A stretch of DNA of 64,000 nt from a bacterium. Its GTDB lineage: Bacteria > Myxococcota_A > UBA9160 > SZUA-336. This document shows, in pieces, positions 8,011-17,135 of this stretch (positions within the stretch are counted from its first letter, which is position 1; every line of letters begins with the position of its first letter). The translations under genes were made by a program, and so were the position numbers. The notes below the pieces were generated by a model. That model made no database searches. It saw only the letters and a list, made by a program, of their open reading frames with translations, and was not told where the DNA came from. The stretch lies in assembly GCA_024226335.1 (NCBI GenBank), contig JAAELY010000029.1:1-64000 (forward strand), written 5' to 3'.

Positions 8011-9227
8011 TCAGGTGCTCGGCGGCGAATTCGCGATACTGGTTCCCGAGGGTTGGTGGCTTTTCTCGAGTGCTGCTTTCAATGTCTCGAGGATGCGCTG
8101 ATTCGCCTGCTCGGTGCGAAATGCCGTGTCTGCGCGTTCCCAGGCCTGGCGACCCATGGCGAGTCGCAGGTCCGGATCGTTGGCCAGTGTCGCGATGCGT
8201 TCTGCCATCGTTTCGACATCGTGCTCGTCGACCAGGAATCCGGTTTCTCCGTCGATCACGCTATCGCTGATGCCTTCGTGGCGCGTAGCGACGACCGGCA
8301 CTGCGGCCGCAGCGGCTTCCATTACCGCCACTGGACTGCCCTCGCGATCTCCGTTTGAAGCGACGACCGAATGTTGCAGGAACACGTCTCCATCGCGCAT
8401 GAAACTCAAGACTTTGTCGTGGGGCTGAGCGCCGTGAGCGAATACCCACTGGCCGAGTTCCTGTTCCGCAATCATACGCTCCACGTCTTCGAATAACGGG
8501 CCATCGCCGATCAAGTCGAGTCGCAACGGGGGCTGCGTTTGTGCTTTGGCAAGGACGGCGGATTCAATGCAGCGAAGGGGTGTTTCTTCTCCGTCATACG
8601 ACCGACGACGAGCAGGCGACATGATTGAGTGTCTGCGTGGCGTTGTGGCAGTTCATCGGGAACGCTGACACCGCAAGCGTTGACTTCGAAGTGGACGTTT
8701 TTCACCAGTTCAGAGAGTCGACGGCGCATGGCCTGGCTCACGACGAGAATTCCGTGAGCTGCCGAGAGTATGTGTTTCAAACTTTCGCGGTAGGTGTCGT
8801 TGCGGAGCGCAGCGGATGCGTCGACGCCGTGAAACTGGATCACAAACGGAACACCTGAAGATCGAATTGCCGGGAAGGCCCATGAGGCGATCGTGCCGAA
8901 TTGCACAAAGATCACGTCGGGTTCGAAGGTGCGAATCTGCTCGAGGAGACGATCCTGCACATCGGGTGCCCAGGAGGCTTCGCATCCGGGGACGCGACGT
9001 TGCTCTCTCCAGCGCGCCTTCAATCGCGGTGCATTCCAGAAACCACGCGATGGTGGATCAGGTGCAAGTTCCACGACAGGTGGCAGGCCCTCGAATCGGT
9101 CCAGCAAATCGGAATCGATCTGTGTCGCCGCAATTCCCACTAGTCGATCCCCGAGTCCGCGGGCGTGCTCGATCACGAAGGTTTCGGAGAGCACTGGAAA
9201 GCGCGGGCAGAGCATCAGTACTCGCAT
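8011..9227 (-). pseudogene. Glycosyltransferase (GT4-like) split by a frameshift
   Basis: Two overlapping reading frames together make one GT-B glycosyltransferase. The N-terminal part starts at the ATG at 9227 (VLMLCPRFPVLSETFVIEHA, a WcaL-like start) and stays in register to VVGRMTEKK near 8583. The C-terminal part continues one base out of register (TPLRCIESAVLAKAQ, LIGDGPLFEDVE, GSPVAVMEAAAAAVPVVATR, the donor-binding EX7E-like region) to a stop at 8011. The shift lies at 8577-8590, where the minus strand reads gagaagaaacacccc. Adding one A to the AAA run would restore a gene of about 405 residues. It could be a real disrupted gene, an assembly error or a recoding site; no classic slippery heptamer is visible. 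It lies 65 bp from the flippase gene, same strand. Confidence 0.8.
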
Positions 9228-9291
9228 CGAAGCTCTCGACGTCTGATTGGAATACTCAAGCGATTTCCGTTCGCTGACCTGCGCCAGACGT

Positions 9292-10665
9292 TCACCTGTT
9301 CAGGCCCAGCGCCGCGAGCCAGCCACTTTCGTGTAACGCAATCGCCAATCCAGCGGTTGTTGCAGCCATGGCGAAATAGCGCAGTTCGCGGGCGATGGAC
9401 AGCACGCCGTGGCGACGAAGACCCGTGAAAACGACCAGGAGCGAAAGGACTCCGTAGGTGCCGATCACCCAGACGACCCATTCCAGGCCTCCTCCGGCCA
9501 TCGCCGGCGCGGACAGGGCGAGAATCCAGAACGCCTGCGATAGTGTGCTGAAGAACATGTAGCGCGGCTGGCCAAGCGCAGTCAGGCCGAACTGGGCCGG
9601 CCCTGTGGCTACACCGATCAGGATTCGCAGCGCCAGGATGCGCGTCATCCAGCCGGCATCGCTCCAGCGCTCGTCCCATCCCAGATGGATGAGTTCCGGA
9701 CCGGCTGCGATGAACACGAACGCCATCGGAAGTACCAGGCACTCGATTCGGAATCGAGTGCGGTAGTAGATCTCGCTCATCCGCCGGGGTTCGTCGCGGT
9801 GGACCCTGCTGAAGACGGGTAACAGGACTCGGTGTTGAAGTATCGAAACGAAACGGAGCGGCGCATCGACCAGGAAGTAGGCCAGATTGTAGATGCCCAG
9901 CGTTGCAAAAGAGACCAGACTGGCGAGGAGTAGCCGGTCACCTTGCTGGGCGAGAAAGTTCGTCGCGGTCGTGAAGAAGATCCACTTGCCGAAACCCAGT
10001 AACTCCCGAACTGCACCCGGGTCCCAGTGAAAGCGATTCCTCTGTCCGGGAAGTACCAGGTGAGTGAGCAATGCCTTGAGCGCAGCCGCCGACAGTGCAC
10101 CCGCGACCAGGGCCCAGACCGTGGGGGATTGCACGGCCCAGGTGATCATCACGATCACGCTCAGAAGCTGGCAGCCCACCTCGATCAGTGTGATTTGGGT
10201 CGGCGACAGGTTGCGGTGTTGCGTAAAAACACGGGTCGAGTTCAGGCCAGCGAACAGCGGACCGAGGGAGGCGACAGCGAGCAGGCCGGCGAGTTCCGGA
10301 GTCTTGTAGAGGTGGGCAAAGGGCTGGGCCAGGGCGCTCGCGAGCAGCCACAACACGATCCCGCGCATGACCTGTGCGGTCCAGAGCGTGTCGAGGAAAT
10401 GTGGATCCTCACCTCTGCGACTCTGGATTACGCTCGGGCCAATGCCCAGGTCGGACAGCTTCTGCAGGCCTTCCAGCCACACGAAGACGATCGCCATCAA
10501 CCCGAACGCCTCCGGGAAGAGCAACCGTGTCAGGACCAGGTTGCTGCCGAGGCGAATCAGTTGTGACGTACCCAGGCCACCGATCGACCAGATCGAGGCG
10601 CGCACGGCCAGCGCCTTCAATCCGGAGTCGCTTGCCTCGTTGTCTGCGCTTCCTTCCTGGCTCAC
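9292..10665 (-). CDS. Polysaccharide flippase (Wzx/MATE-like oligosaccharide exporter)
   Basis: A membrane protein of about 457 residues with 12 or more hydrophobic segments and the family N-terminus AVRASIWSIGGLGTSQLIRLGSNL. An internal GVATGPAQFGLTALGQPR lies between helices. Such proteins move lipid-linked sugar repeat units across the inner membrane for surface polysaccharide assembly. I chose GTG at 10665, which has GGGGAG four bases upstream; the open frame extends to a TTG at 10698 with no ribosome-binding site visible. The gene lies next to the frameshifted glycosyltransferase on the same strand, and a second glycosyltransferase is at 13839, so the three may serve the same glycan. Confidence 0.85.
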   Translation of the reverse strand: MSQEGSADNEASDSGLKALAVRASIWSIGGLGTSQLIRLGSNLVLTRLLFPEAFGLMAIVFVWLEGLQKLSDLGIGPSVIQSRRGEDPHFLDTLWTAQVMRGIVLWLLASALAQPFAHLYKTPELAGLLAVASLGPLFAGLNSTRVFTQHRNLSPTQITLIEVGCQLLSVIVMITWAVQSPTVWALVAGALSAAALKALLTHLVLPGQRNRFHWDPGAVRELLGFGKWIFFTTATNFLAQQGDRLLLASLVSFATLGIYNLAYFLVDAPLRFVSILQHRVLLPVFSRVHRDEPRRMSEIYYRTRFRIECLVLPMAFVFIAAGPELIHLGWDERWSDAGWMTRILALRILIGVATGPAQFGLTALGQPRYMFFSTLSQAFWILALSAPAMAGGGLEWVVWVIGTYGVLSLLVVFTGLRRHGVLSIARELRYFAMAATTAGLAIALHESGWLAALGLNR

Positions 10666-10908
10666 CCGTCTCCCCAACCGGAACTCGAACACGCGCAATC
10701 CGATCCACCGTTCAGGGAGAATGCCACCCTCATCGTCCAGGGAAAGGGGGGCGTCGGTTCAGAGTTACGTGGGTTGCGAAAGCCCCGCCAGTCTGGCTCA
10801 GATGCGCGCGATCGCGACGCTTCGTCCGGGGATTTCGGAGTTGGCCAGGGATCGCCTGGATCTGCCAGAATGGGCACAGCAACCACCTGGACCTCGCGGA
10901 GGAAGAAG

Positions 10909-11709
10909 ATGTTGGAGCTGTATCACAACGGACTTTCGAGCTGCTCTCAGAAGGTGAGGCTCGTTCTCGCAGAAAAGGGGCTGGACTGGGAGGCCCACGA
11001 CGTGGACCTGATGGCGGGCGGTCAGCACGCACCGGACTACGTGAAGCTCAATCCGAATCACGTCGTACCCACGTTGGTCCACGATGGACGCGCGATGATC
11101 GAGTCGACGCTCATCAACGAGTATCTCGAAGATGCGTTCGCCTCACCGGCCATGCGACCCGCCGATCCGGCGCTGCGTCACGAGATGCGCTTGTTCGTGA
11201 AGCGCATCGACGAAAAAGTGCATCCCGCTGCGGGTGTCCTGACCTACGGAATCGCTACCCGACCGATGTTGATGGGGCGTTCGCCGGAAGAACGCGAAGC
11301 CAGCTACGCGCAGATTCTCGATCCGGCGCGCCGCGCCGCCCGCAAGAGCGTGGTCGAAAATGGCGTGAAGGCCCCGGAGTTCGCGGGAGCCCTGGCGGCC
11401 TTCGTCGACCTGATCGACCGCATGGAAGTCGATCTGGCCAAGCACGAGTGGATCGCATCCGAAGAGTTCGGCCTGGCCGATGCCTGCGCGCTGCCGTATG
11501 TCCTGCGCCTGGACCACCTGGCCATGACGCCTCTGCTCTCGGCTTCGACTCGTCCCCGTGTCGCCTCCTGGTTCGAACGCGTACAGGCGCGAGACTCCTA
11601 CGCGAAGGCCGTAACGGCTTTCCTGCCCGAGCCGATTGTTGCCATGTTCAAGAAAAACGGTGCGGCCGTCTGGCCAGACGTCGAGGCGTTGTTGCCGAAA
11701 CGCAGCTGA
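10909..11709 (+). CDS. Glutathione S-transferase family protein
   Basis: A 266-residue GST. The N-terminal domain begins LELYHNGLSSCSQKVRLVLAEKG, where the SSCSQ loop holds the likely catalytic serine or cysteine; VVPTLVHDGRAMIESTLINE carries the cis-proline and glutathione-binding serine. The C-terminal helical domain has EFGLADACALPYVLRLDHL. The loop and the spacing resemble the LigF/theta-like group, some of which cleave ether bonds or dehalogenate. I chose the ATG at 10909, which follows GGAGGAAGAAG; the frame extends to 10774 without similarity. It overlaps the upstream open frame of the DUF3604 gene, whose real start I place at 11756. Confidence 0.9.
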   Translation: MLELYHNGLSSCSQKVRLVLAEKGLDWEAHDVDLMAGGQHAPDYVKLNPNHVVPTLVHDGRAMIESTLINEYLEDAFASPAMRPADPALRHEMRLFVKRIDEKVHPAAGVLTYGIATRPMLMGRSPEEREASYAQILDPARRAARKSVVENGVKAPEFAGALAAFVDLIDRMEVDLAKHEWIASEEFGLADACALPYVLRLDHLAMTPLLSASTRPRVASWFERVQARDSYAKAVTAFLPEPIVAMFKKNGAAVWPDVEALLPKRS

Positions 11710-11755
11710 CCCAGACGGACTCGTCGCGCATTTCTACACGCTGGAAGAGGGCGAG

Positions 11756-13822
11756 TTGGAAAGCAGAATTTTCAGTCGGAGGATTCGCAAGCGGATTCCC
11801 CCGTTGCTGATCGGCCTGTTCGCAGTGTGTGCTTCGATCGTAAGCGCCGCGGAGCGAGCCTTCGAGCGCACCGAAGAGCGCGAGGAATGCGCGCACTACG
11901 AACCACTGCGCCGTCCGATGTTTGGAGACCTGCACGTCCACTCGAGCTACTCGTTTGACTCCTATGTTTCTTCTCAGCGAAACGACCCTTCCGCAGCCTA
12001 TCGCTACGCGAAAGGGGATCCGATCCATCTGCCCGATCTCGACGGTGAACCAACCGTGCGGATGCAGCTTCGTCGACCTCTCGACTTCGCCTCGATCACC
12101 GATCACTCCGAGTTTCTGGGCGAGATGAACACGTGCACAGAGAACCCGTGGTCCCCCGCCTATTGGACGCCGGTCTGCATGATGACTCGGAGCGACATCT
12201 TTATCGTCCAACTGCTTGCGGCCAGCCACTGGGCGGACCGGGTGTCCGAAGATGCCGATCCCAAGACGCGATCCTATGTGTGCCGCTGGTTTCCGGAGCG
12301 TTGCAACGCAGGCCTGGACACGTTCTGGTCGCGGATCCAGCGCGCAACCGAAGAGCACTACGATCGCAGCTCGGCCTGCGCGTTTACGACGTTTGTCGGC
12401 TACGAATACACGGATGCCCCGGGGCTCCAGAACCTGCACCGCAACGTCATCTTCCGAAACGAGAACGTCACCGCACGACCCGTCAGTGCCTACGACACCG
12501 GTGCGCGGAACTTCCCGCGCTTGTGGGAACTGTTGCGCGAGCGCTGCATCGATTCCGGGAATGGTTGCGATGTACTCGCAATTCCTCACAACTCCAATCT
12601 GTCGGGCGGGCTCATGTTTCCAGATCCGCGCTCTGAGAAGGAAGCGCTCGACAGGCTGTTCTTCGAACCGGTGATCGAGTTGATCCAACACAAAGCGGCC
12701 TCTGAATGTCGCTTTGATCGGCTCGAAGGTCGCGGTCTCGCGACTTCGGATGAACTCTGCACCTTCGAGCAGAACCGGACCGACAACCTGGCGTCGTTGG
12801 GTGTGTTGTTCGGTGAGATGCAGACCGAGGTTGGCCGACCGGTGTCACTCGACGAGTACGGTCGGCGCAACATGGTGCGCAACGCGCTCAAGGACGGACT
12901 TGTGCTCGGGAGGAACGGTCTCAACCCGTTCAAGATGGGGTTCATCGGCAGCACGGATACGCATAGCGCGATTCCCGGTGCGACCGACGAGCGTGACTAC
13001 GTCGGTCATCTGGGTCGGCGCGACGCGGGGTATCGGAATCTGCAGGATCACCTCGAGGATAATCCCGGTGGACTCGCAGTCGTGTGGGCGGAAGAGAACT
13101 CGCGCGATTCGATCTTCGAGGGCCTGCGCCGCAAGGAGACCTACGCCACCAGCGGTACTCGGCCCACCGTGCGCTTCTTTGGCGGTTGGGATTTCGAACC
13201 GACCCTCTGCGGTGCCTTCGATCTGGTGGCGCAGGGGTATCGGCTCGGCGTTCCCATGGGGTCTGATCTTCCCGACCGACCCGAGAGCGGGAGCGCTCCG
13301 CGCTTCGTGGTCAGCGCTCAAAAGGATGCTGGCACGGGAGGGCGATCGGGCTCGGATCTCCAGCGCATCCAGATCATCAAAGGCTGGGTGGATACGGCTG
13401 GAAGGGCTCGCGAAACCGTCTACGAAGTGGCGGGCAGTGCCACTGGAGACGGGGCTGTGAACGAGCAGACGTGTGAACCGGAGGGGCGAGGCTTTGATCA
13501 GCTCTGCGCTGTTTGGAGCGATCCCGATTTCGATCCCGCACAGGCTGCGTTCTACTACGCGCGTGTACTCGAGAATCAAAGCTGTCGCTGGAGCACGCAT
13601 CAGTGCATGGCCGCAGGCGTGAATCCCTTTGCGTCTGATTGCCGGGAGCGCGCGCGAGAAAAGACGCTCGAGAAACAGCAGCAGGGTGCGCGCGGTGAGG
13701 TTTTCGCCGGCTGCTGCCTGCGCGAAGAGGAAGAACCGTTCTACTCTCCGTTGATTCAGGAGCGCGCCTGGACTTCTCCGATCTGGTACGAGGCTCGTGA
13801 AAAGGCTGGCCGAGCCGACTGA
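11756..13822 (+). CDS. Secreted DUF3604 protein (PHP-like fold)
   Basis: A protein of about 688 residues recognised from the DUF3604 pattern. An early metal-motif-like GDLHVHSSYSFDSYV is followed by SITDHSEFLGEMNTC, then long segments ending GFIGSTDTHSAIPG, with His/Asp clusters reminiscent of PHP phosphoesterases. The N-terminus has a signal peptide: basic RRIRKR, then IPPLLIGLFAVCASIVSAA, so it is exported. I place the start at TTG 11756, preceded by GGAAGAGGG, giving a short n-region. The frame opens at 11636 inside the GST gene, which is less likely. The function of the family is not established; a hydrolase is plausible. Confidence 0.85.
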   Translation: MESRIFSRRIRKRIPPLLIGLFAVCASIVSAAERAFERTEEREECAHYEPLRRPMFGDLHVHSSYSFDSYVSSQRNDPSAAYRYAKGDPIHLPDLDGEPTVRMQLRRPLDFASITDHSEFLGEMNTCTENPWSPAYWTPVCMMTRSDIFIVQLLAASHWADRVSEDADPKTRSYVCRWFPERCNAGLDTFWSRIQRATEEHYDRSSACAFTTFVGYEYTDAPGLQNLHRNVIFRNENVTARPVSAYDTGARNFPRLWELLRERCIDSGNGCDVLAIPHNSNLSGGLMFPDPRSEKEALDRLFFEPVIELIQHKAASECRFDRLEGRGLATSDELCTFEQNRTDNLASLGVLFGEMQTEVGRPVSLDEYGRRNMVRNALKDGLVLGRNGLNPFKMGFIGSTDTHSAIPGATDERDYVGHLGRRDAGYRNLQDHLEDNPGGLAVVWAEENSRDSIFEGLRRKETYATSGTRPTVRFFGGWDFEPTLCGAFDLVAQGYRLGVPMGSDLPDRPESGSAPRFVVSAQKDAGTGGRSGSDLQRIQIIKGWVDTAGRARETVYEVAGSATGDGAVNEQTCEPEGRGFDQLCAVWSDPDFDPAQAAFYYARVLENQSCRWSTHQCMAAGVNPFASDCRERAREKTLEKQQQGARGEVFAGCCLREEEEPFYSPLIQERAWTSPIWYEAREKAGRAD

Positions 13823-13838
13823 ACCCGGCGCGACGCCG

Positions 13839-15035
13839 TCAGTCTTGCGAATCCAGTCGCGCCGCAGCCACGATCTTGCATACCTGGCGTTCGAGCGTGA
13901 TCTCACGGGCGAAGGAGCGCGCGCTCGTACCCATGCGCTCTAGCCTTTCGGGATCGGCCAGGAGTTCGTTGGCGGCGTGCGCCATCAAAGCGGGGTCGCC
14001 CGCCGGAATCAGTCGCCCTCGGTCTTCTTCTTCTCCCAGGATTTCAGGCAGGCCACCGACCGCGGTCGCAAGCACGGGCCGTCCGAAAGCCATGGCTTCA
14101 AATGCAGTCTTGGGAACGCCCTCCGTGTGCGACGGGATCACGAGTAGGCGAGCGCTTGCGTAGCGTGCAAAAAGCTCTTCTCCAACAGATACATGTCCGT
14201 CAAAGATCACCCTTTGCTCAAGCCCGAGTTGGCTTGCGAGTTGGCGTAGCTCCGCCTCTGATTCTCCCGAGCCCACGATCCGCAAGATGGCGGGGCGCCC
14301 GTCGACCTCGATCTTCGGCAGCGCTCGCAGCAGCACATCGACACCCTTCTCGGGAGCCAGGCGACTCACGACCAGAAGATCGGCCGCGTAGTTCGGGTGC
14401 GGGCTGACTTCCTGTTCGAGTACGCGTTCGTGGATCACGCTATCAATCAGGGGAATGGCTTCGAGTCCGAATTCGCGCAGACGGTCGACCAGTTGCTGGC
14501 CGTAGGTGAAGCAGGGAACGTTCATCTTGCGGGCGCGTTTCGCGAAAGCGCGCAACTGGGTCAGCATGACTGCGCTCGCAGCTCGCCTTACAAACGCCGG
14601 TCCCGGTGCTCGCAGACCTGCATCCCGATCGTAGTTGCCGCGCAGAACCGCGAAGGGCTTCAAATGCGGTGTGCGTGAAGCCAGTGCGAGCGCGCGGTGA
14701 CTCACGGGATGCCCGAAGTTCAGCCAGACGGCGTCCAGTTGCGGAAGCGTCGCACGCAGGGCTCTTTCGATCGATCCCCAGTAACGCCACGGCTGAAGAT
14801 AGAGATTGTGGATGCGCGGGTAGGGCGGGAGAGCGACGACGCGGACCCCGTCTTCCGGGACTTCGTAGGGCATGTCCTCTGCATCGATCTCCGGGAACAC
14901 GCGGGCGATGAAAACCAGTTCGTCGAAGTGCTCTCGGAAACCGAGTAGGAAGTGAAGCATGGGCGTTTCCGCCCGGAAACCCGTCGGAGTCCGGAACAAG
15001 GGAGAATCCACTAGAAAACCGATCCGACGCGTCAT
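13839..15035 (-). CDS. Glycosyltransferase family 4 protein
   Basis: A 398-residue GT-B glycosyltransferase, intact unlike the copy at 8011-9227. The C-terminal donor-binding half has LLVVSRLAPEKGVDVLLRAL, LRIVGSGESEAELR and PSHTEGVPKTAFEAMAFGRP followed by VGGLPEIL, which includes the EX7E-like motif region. The N-terminal half (acceptor side) starts RIGFLVDSPLFRTPTGFRAE. It transfers a sugar from a nucleotide donor, probably in surface polysaccharide assembly together with the flippase gene. It converges with the DUF3604 gene. The linkage and sugar are unknown. Confidence 0.9.
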   Translation of the reverse strand: MTRRIGFLVDSPLFRTPTGFRAETPMLHFLLGFREHFDELVFIARVFPEIDAEDMPYEVPEDGVRVVALPPYPRIHNLYLQPWRYWGSIERALRATLPQLDAVWLNFGHPVSHRALALASRTPHLKPFAVLRGNYDRDAGLRAPGPAFVRRAASAVMLTQLRAFAKRARKMNVPCFTYGQQLVDRLREFGLEAIPLIDSVIHERVLEQEVSPHPNYAADLLVVSRLAPEKGVDVLLRALPKIEVDGRPAILRIVGSGESEAELRQLASQLGLEQRVIFDGHVSVGEELFARYASARLLVIPSHTEGVPKTAFEAMAFGRPVLATAVGGLPEILGEEEDRGRLIPAGDPALMAHAANELLADPERLERMGTSARSFAREITLERQVCKIVAAARLDSQD

Positions 15036-15115
15036 GGAGACCGGCGAGTCTAGCAGGTTGCGGAAGAACCCTGGAGCGAGATTCGCGTCAGAGGAAGCTC
15101 AGCTCCCGTTGTCTT

Positions 15116-15733
15116 TCAGGCCGAGGCACTCGGTCGACTCGATACGCGTTCGTACCAGCGCTCGACGTTTGAATGTGACGCCTCGGGTTTGAGCCCGTTC
15201 AGTTGCCCTGCGAAATCGAAAGTCGTGAGGGCCACGATGTCGGCCATGGTGTACGCGGGACCGGCGATATACGCACGAGTGGCCAGCTGGTCATTGAGGA
15301 AGCCGAAGTAGCGCCGCACGATTTCTCGGTTCTGTTCCGCGACCTCCTCGATCTGTTTCGAAACGATCTTGGCGGTCATCGGGCTGCCGTGGACCCAGAC
15401 CAGGCTGAGCGGATTCATGAAATTGAACTCGATGCGCCGCAGCCACATGTCGATTCTGGCCCGATCGACAGGGTCGAGCCCGAAAAGAGTCGGGTCGGGA
15501 TGCAAGGCCTCGAGGTAGCGGCAGATCGACAGGGACTCGGCGATATGAGTGCCGTCGTCGAGTTCGAGTACCGGTACCCCGCCCATCACGTTCACCTTTT
15601 CGATGAATTCGGGCCGGCGGTTTTCCCGTTTCACGATATCGACCTGCTCAAAGGGCACGTCGATGTCCTTCTCGGCCAGATAGATGTGCACGCGTCGCGG
15701 GTTCGGGGCCCCCGAATAGGTATAGAGCTTCAT
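15116..15733 (-). CDS. Glutathione S-transferase family protein
   Basis: A 205-residue GST with KLYTYSGAPNPRRVHIYLAEK at the N-terminus (tyrosine and serine at the active-site loop), VNVMGGVPVLELDDGTHIAE with the cis-proline, and a helical domain ending AYIAGPAYTMADIVALTTFDF. The ATG at 15733 is chosen because the family alignment begins MKLYTY; the frame runs to 15784 upstream. It is divergently transcribed from the selenoprotein gene at 15802, with 68 bp between the starts, so they may share a control region. The catalytic substrate is unknown. Confidence 0.9.
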   Translation of the reverse strand: MKLYTYSGAPNPRRVHIYLAEKDIDVPFEQVDIVKRENRRPEFIEKVNVMGGVPVLELDDGTHIAESLSICRYLEALHPDPTLFGLDPVDRARIDMWLRRIEFNFMNPLSLVWVHGSPMTAKIVSKQIEEVAEQNREIVRRYFGFLNDQLATRAYIAGPAYTMADIVALTTFDFAGQLNGLKPEASHSNVERWYERVSSRPSASA

Positions 15734-15801
15734 GGGTGCGATGATAGGTGATTCAGGCCCGGTAGGTGTACCCTGACCGAGCACATCCAGCGGGGGACGA
15801 A

Positions 15802-16710
15802 ATGGCCGAAACCGATCGCAAGACCAGTCATCGCAGCTTCGTTAGCTACATCGATCGAACTCGTGAGTTCTACGCCGCTCAGGGCTACGACCAGCCCTAC
15901 CAGTGGTCGACTTATCGCGAGGTGCCTTTTGCCCCGCTGACCCGGCCGCTGTCCGAATGCCGGGTTACGCTGGTGACCACCGCCAGTCCTTTTCGCAACC
16001 AGAAGGCGCAGGATGGCGTTTTGCGGGGCGCGAAGGCTGTCTGGTCGGGAGCGACCGATGCGCCACCCGACAAGCTGTTCACCGATGATCTGGCCTGGGA
16101 CAAGGAGACGACGCACACCGACGATGTTGAGTCCTTCCTTCCCATCCAGCAATTACATGCGGCGGCTGCGCGTGGGCGAATCGCCGGGGCCACCGAACAC
16201 TTCCACGGCGTGCCGACCGATTACAGTCAGCGGCGTACGATCGAGCAGGATGCCCCGGAGATCCTGAAGCGCTGTCGAGAAGACGGGGCGGACGTCGCAC
16301 TTCTGGTACCGCTCTGACCTGTCTGCCACCAGACGGTCAGTCTGGTCGCCCGTCATCTGGAAGCGAACGGAATTCCGACCGTAGTCGTGGGCTCCGCGCG
16401 CGACATTGTCGAAGAGTGCGGGGTGGCCCGCTTCCTGTTCAGCGACTTCCCTCTGGGAAACCCCTGCGGTGTGCCCTACGACCGCGAGATGCAGCAGTCC
16501 ATGGTCGCTCATGCCCTGGATCTGCTCGAGAGTGCTCGACTGCCTCGTACAACGGTCCAGGCGCCCGTCCGCTTCGGCAGCGACGAGGACTGGAAGGCGC
16601 GCTACGCGCGAATCGACGCTTCCAACCGCGAGCAATTGCGCGCCATGGGCGACCGCAGGCGCGCCCGCCAGGGACAGGCGAAGAGTGAGGGGCGCGCGAG
16701 AGAGAGTTGA
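15802..16710 (+). CDS. Selenoprotein B-like (GrdB family) protein with selenocysteine at UGA 16315-16317
   Basis: A 302-codon gene with one in-frame TGA at codon 172 (16315-16317); the ORF is otherwise unbroken to the TGA at 16708-16710. The ATG at 15802 has GGGGGA upstream. The N-terminus reads SFVSYIDRTREFYAAQGYDQ then FAPLTRPLSECRVTLVTTAS, the known pattern of glycine/sarcosine/betaine reductase selenoprotein B family proteins. The stretch VPLUPVCHQTVSLVARHLEA contains the UxxCxxT redox motif, followed by NGIPTVVVGSARDIVEECGV and FPLGNPCGVPYD. The family's classical members form Sec-dependent reductase complexes, but this stand-alone 302-residue form has no proven role. A SECIS-like hairpin starts at the UGA (separate entry). 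It neighbours a divergent GST and sits 12 kb from the thioredoxin-fusion gene. If UGA were a real stop, the redox cysteine half would be lost. Confidence 0.88.
16314..16340 (+). promoter_or_regulatory. SECIS-like hairpin beginning at the UGA codon
   Basis: The mRNA folds into an 11-bp stem: 16314-16319 pairs with 16335-16340, the U at 16320 is bulged out, and 16321-16325 pairs with 16330-16334 around the 4-base loop CCAC (16326-16329). The UGA (16315-16317) is in the 5' arm. Known E. coli SECIS elements also start near the UGA and have a bulged U in the upper stem that SelB reads. The loop here lacks the G-U of the E. coli loop, so recognition would differ in detail. The bases also encode the redox motif, so part of the pairing may be coincidence. 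Confidence 0.65.
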
Positions 16711-16717
16711 GGCGCGA

Positions 16718-17065
16718 TCAGGCCTCTAGAATCTGCCGGTAGAAACCAGAGAACGCTTCGCCAGAGCCGTCGAGTAGGACTCCGAAACCGCCGAACACCG
16801 CTTCCGGTGCTCGTCTTCCCGCGTCCTGTCGGGTCGTCCAGCGTACGGAACCGGAGATGCATACGGCACGACCGCGGAGGTCCGTGAAGGTGACGACGAC
16901 AGCTTCATCGGGTGCGGGTAAGTGGTTCGCGGTCACGAACAGTCCCTCGCGACTCACGTTGCGAATGCAGCCAATCCTGCGGCCGGTGGGCGTTTCGAAG
17001 GATGCGGCGATACGCCCCACATCGCGGCGAATCGGAGCGGCATCCTGACTTTCGAGTTCCGTCAC
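16718..17065 (-). CDS. PilZ-domain protein
   Basis: A 115-residue single-domain protein. The c-di-GMP motif is visible: an arginine-rich stretch APIRRDVGR near residue 10-17 and the second element IRNVSREGLFVTA, which has the (D/N)xSxxG pattern. The remaining strands continue to FGVLLDGSGEAF. PilZ proteins bind c-di-GMP and alter a partner, often in motility, polysaccharide synthesis or adhesion. It converges on the selenoprotein gene with 7 bp between stops. The window also holds a c-di-GMP enzyme at 44125 that could feed such a receptor, though distance makes this only a possibility. Confidence 0.8.
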   Translation of the reverse strand: MTELESQDAAPIRRDVGRIAASFETPTGRRIGCIRNVSREGLFVTANHLPAPDEAVVVTFTDLRGRAVCISGSVRWTTRQDAGRRAPEAVFGGFGVLLDGSGEAFSGFYRQILEA

Positions 17066-17135
17066 TGGGGGGTGTATCGACCGCTACAGAGTGGGCCTTT
17101 ACGAGAGGTGCCGCGAGGGTGTGCGTCGATGGGGA

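Noticed and set aside
16387-16710. Separate small gene downstream of the selenoprotein stop
   Set aside because: It continues in the same frame as 15802-16314 and matches the C-terminal half of the same family, so it is one gene read through UGA.
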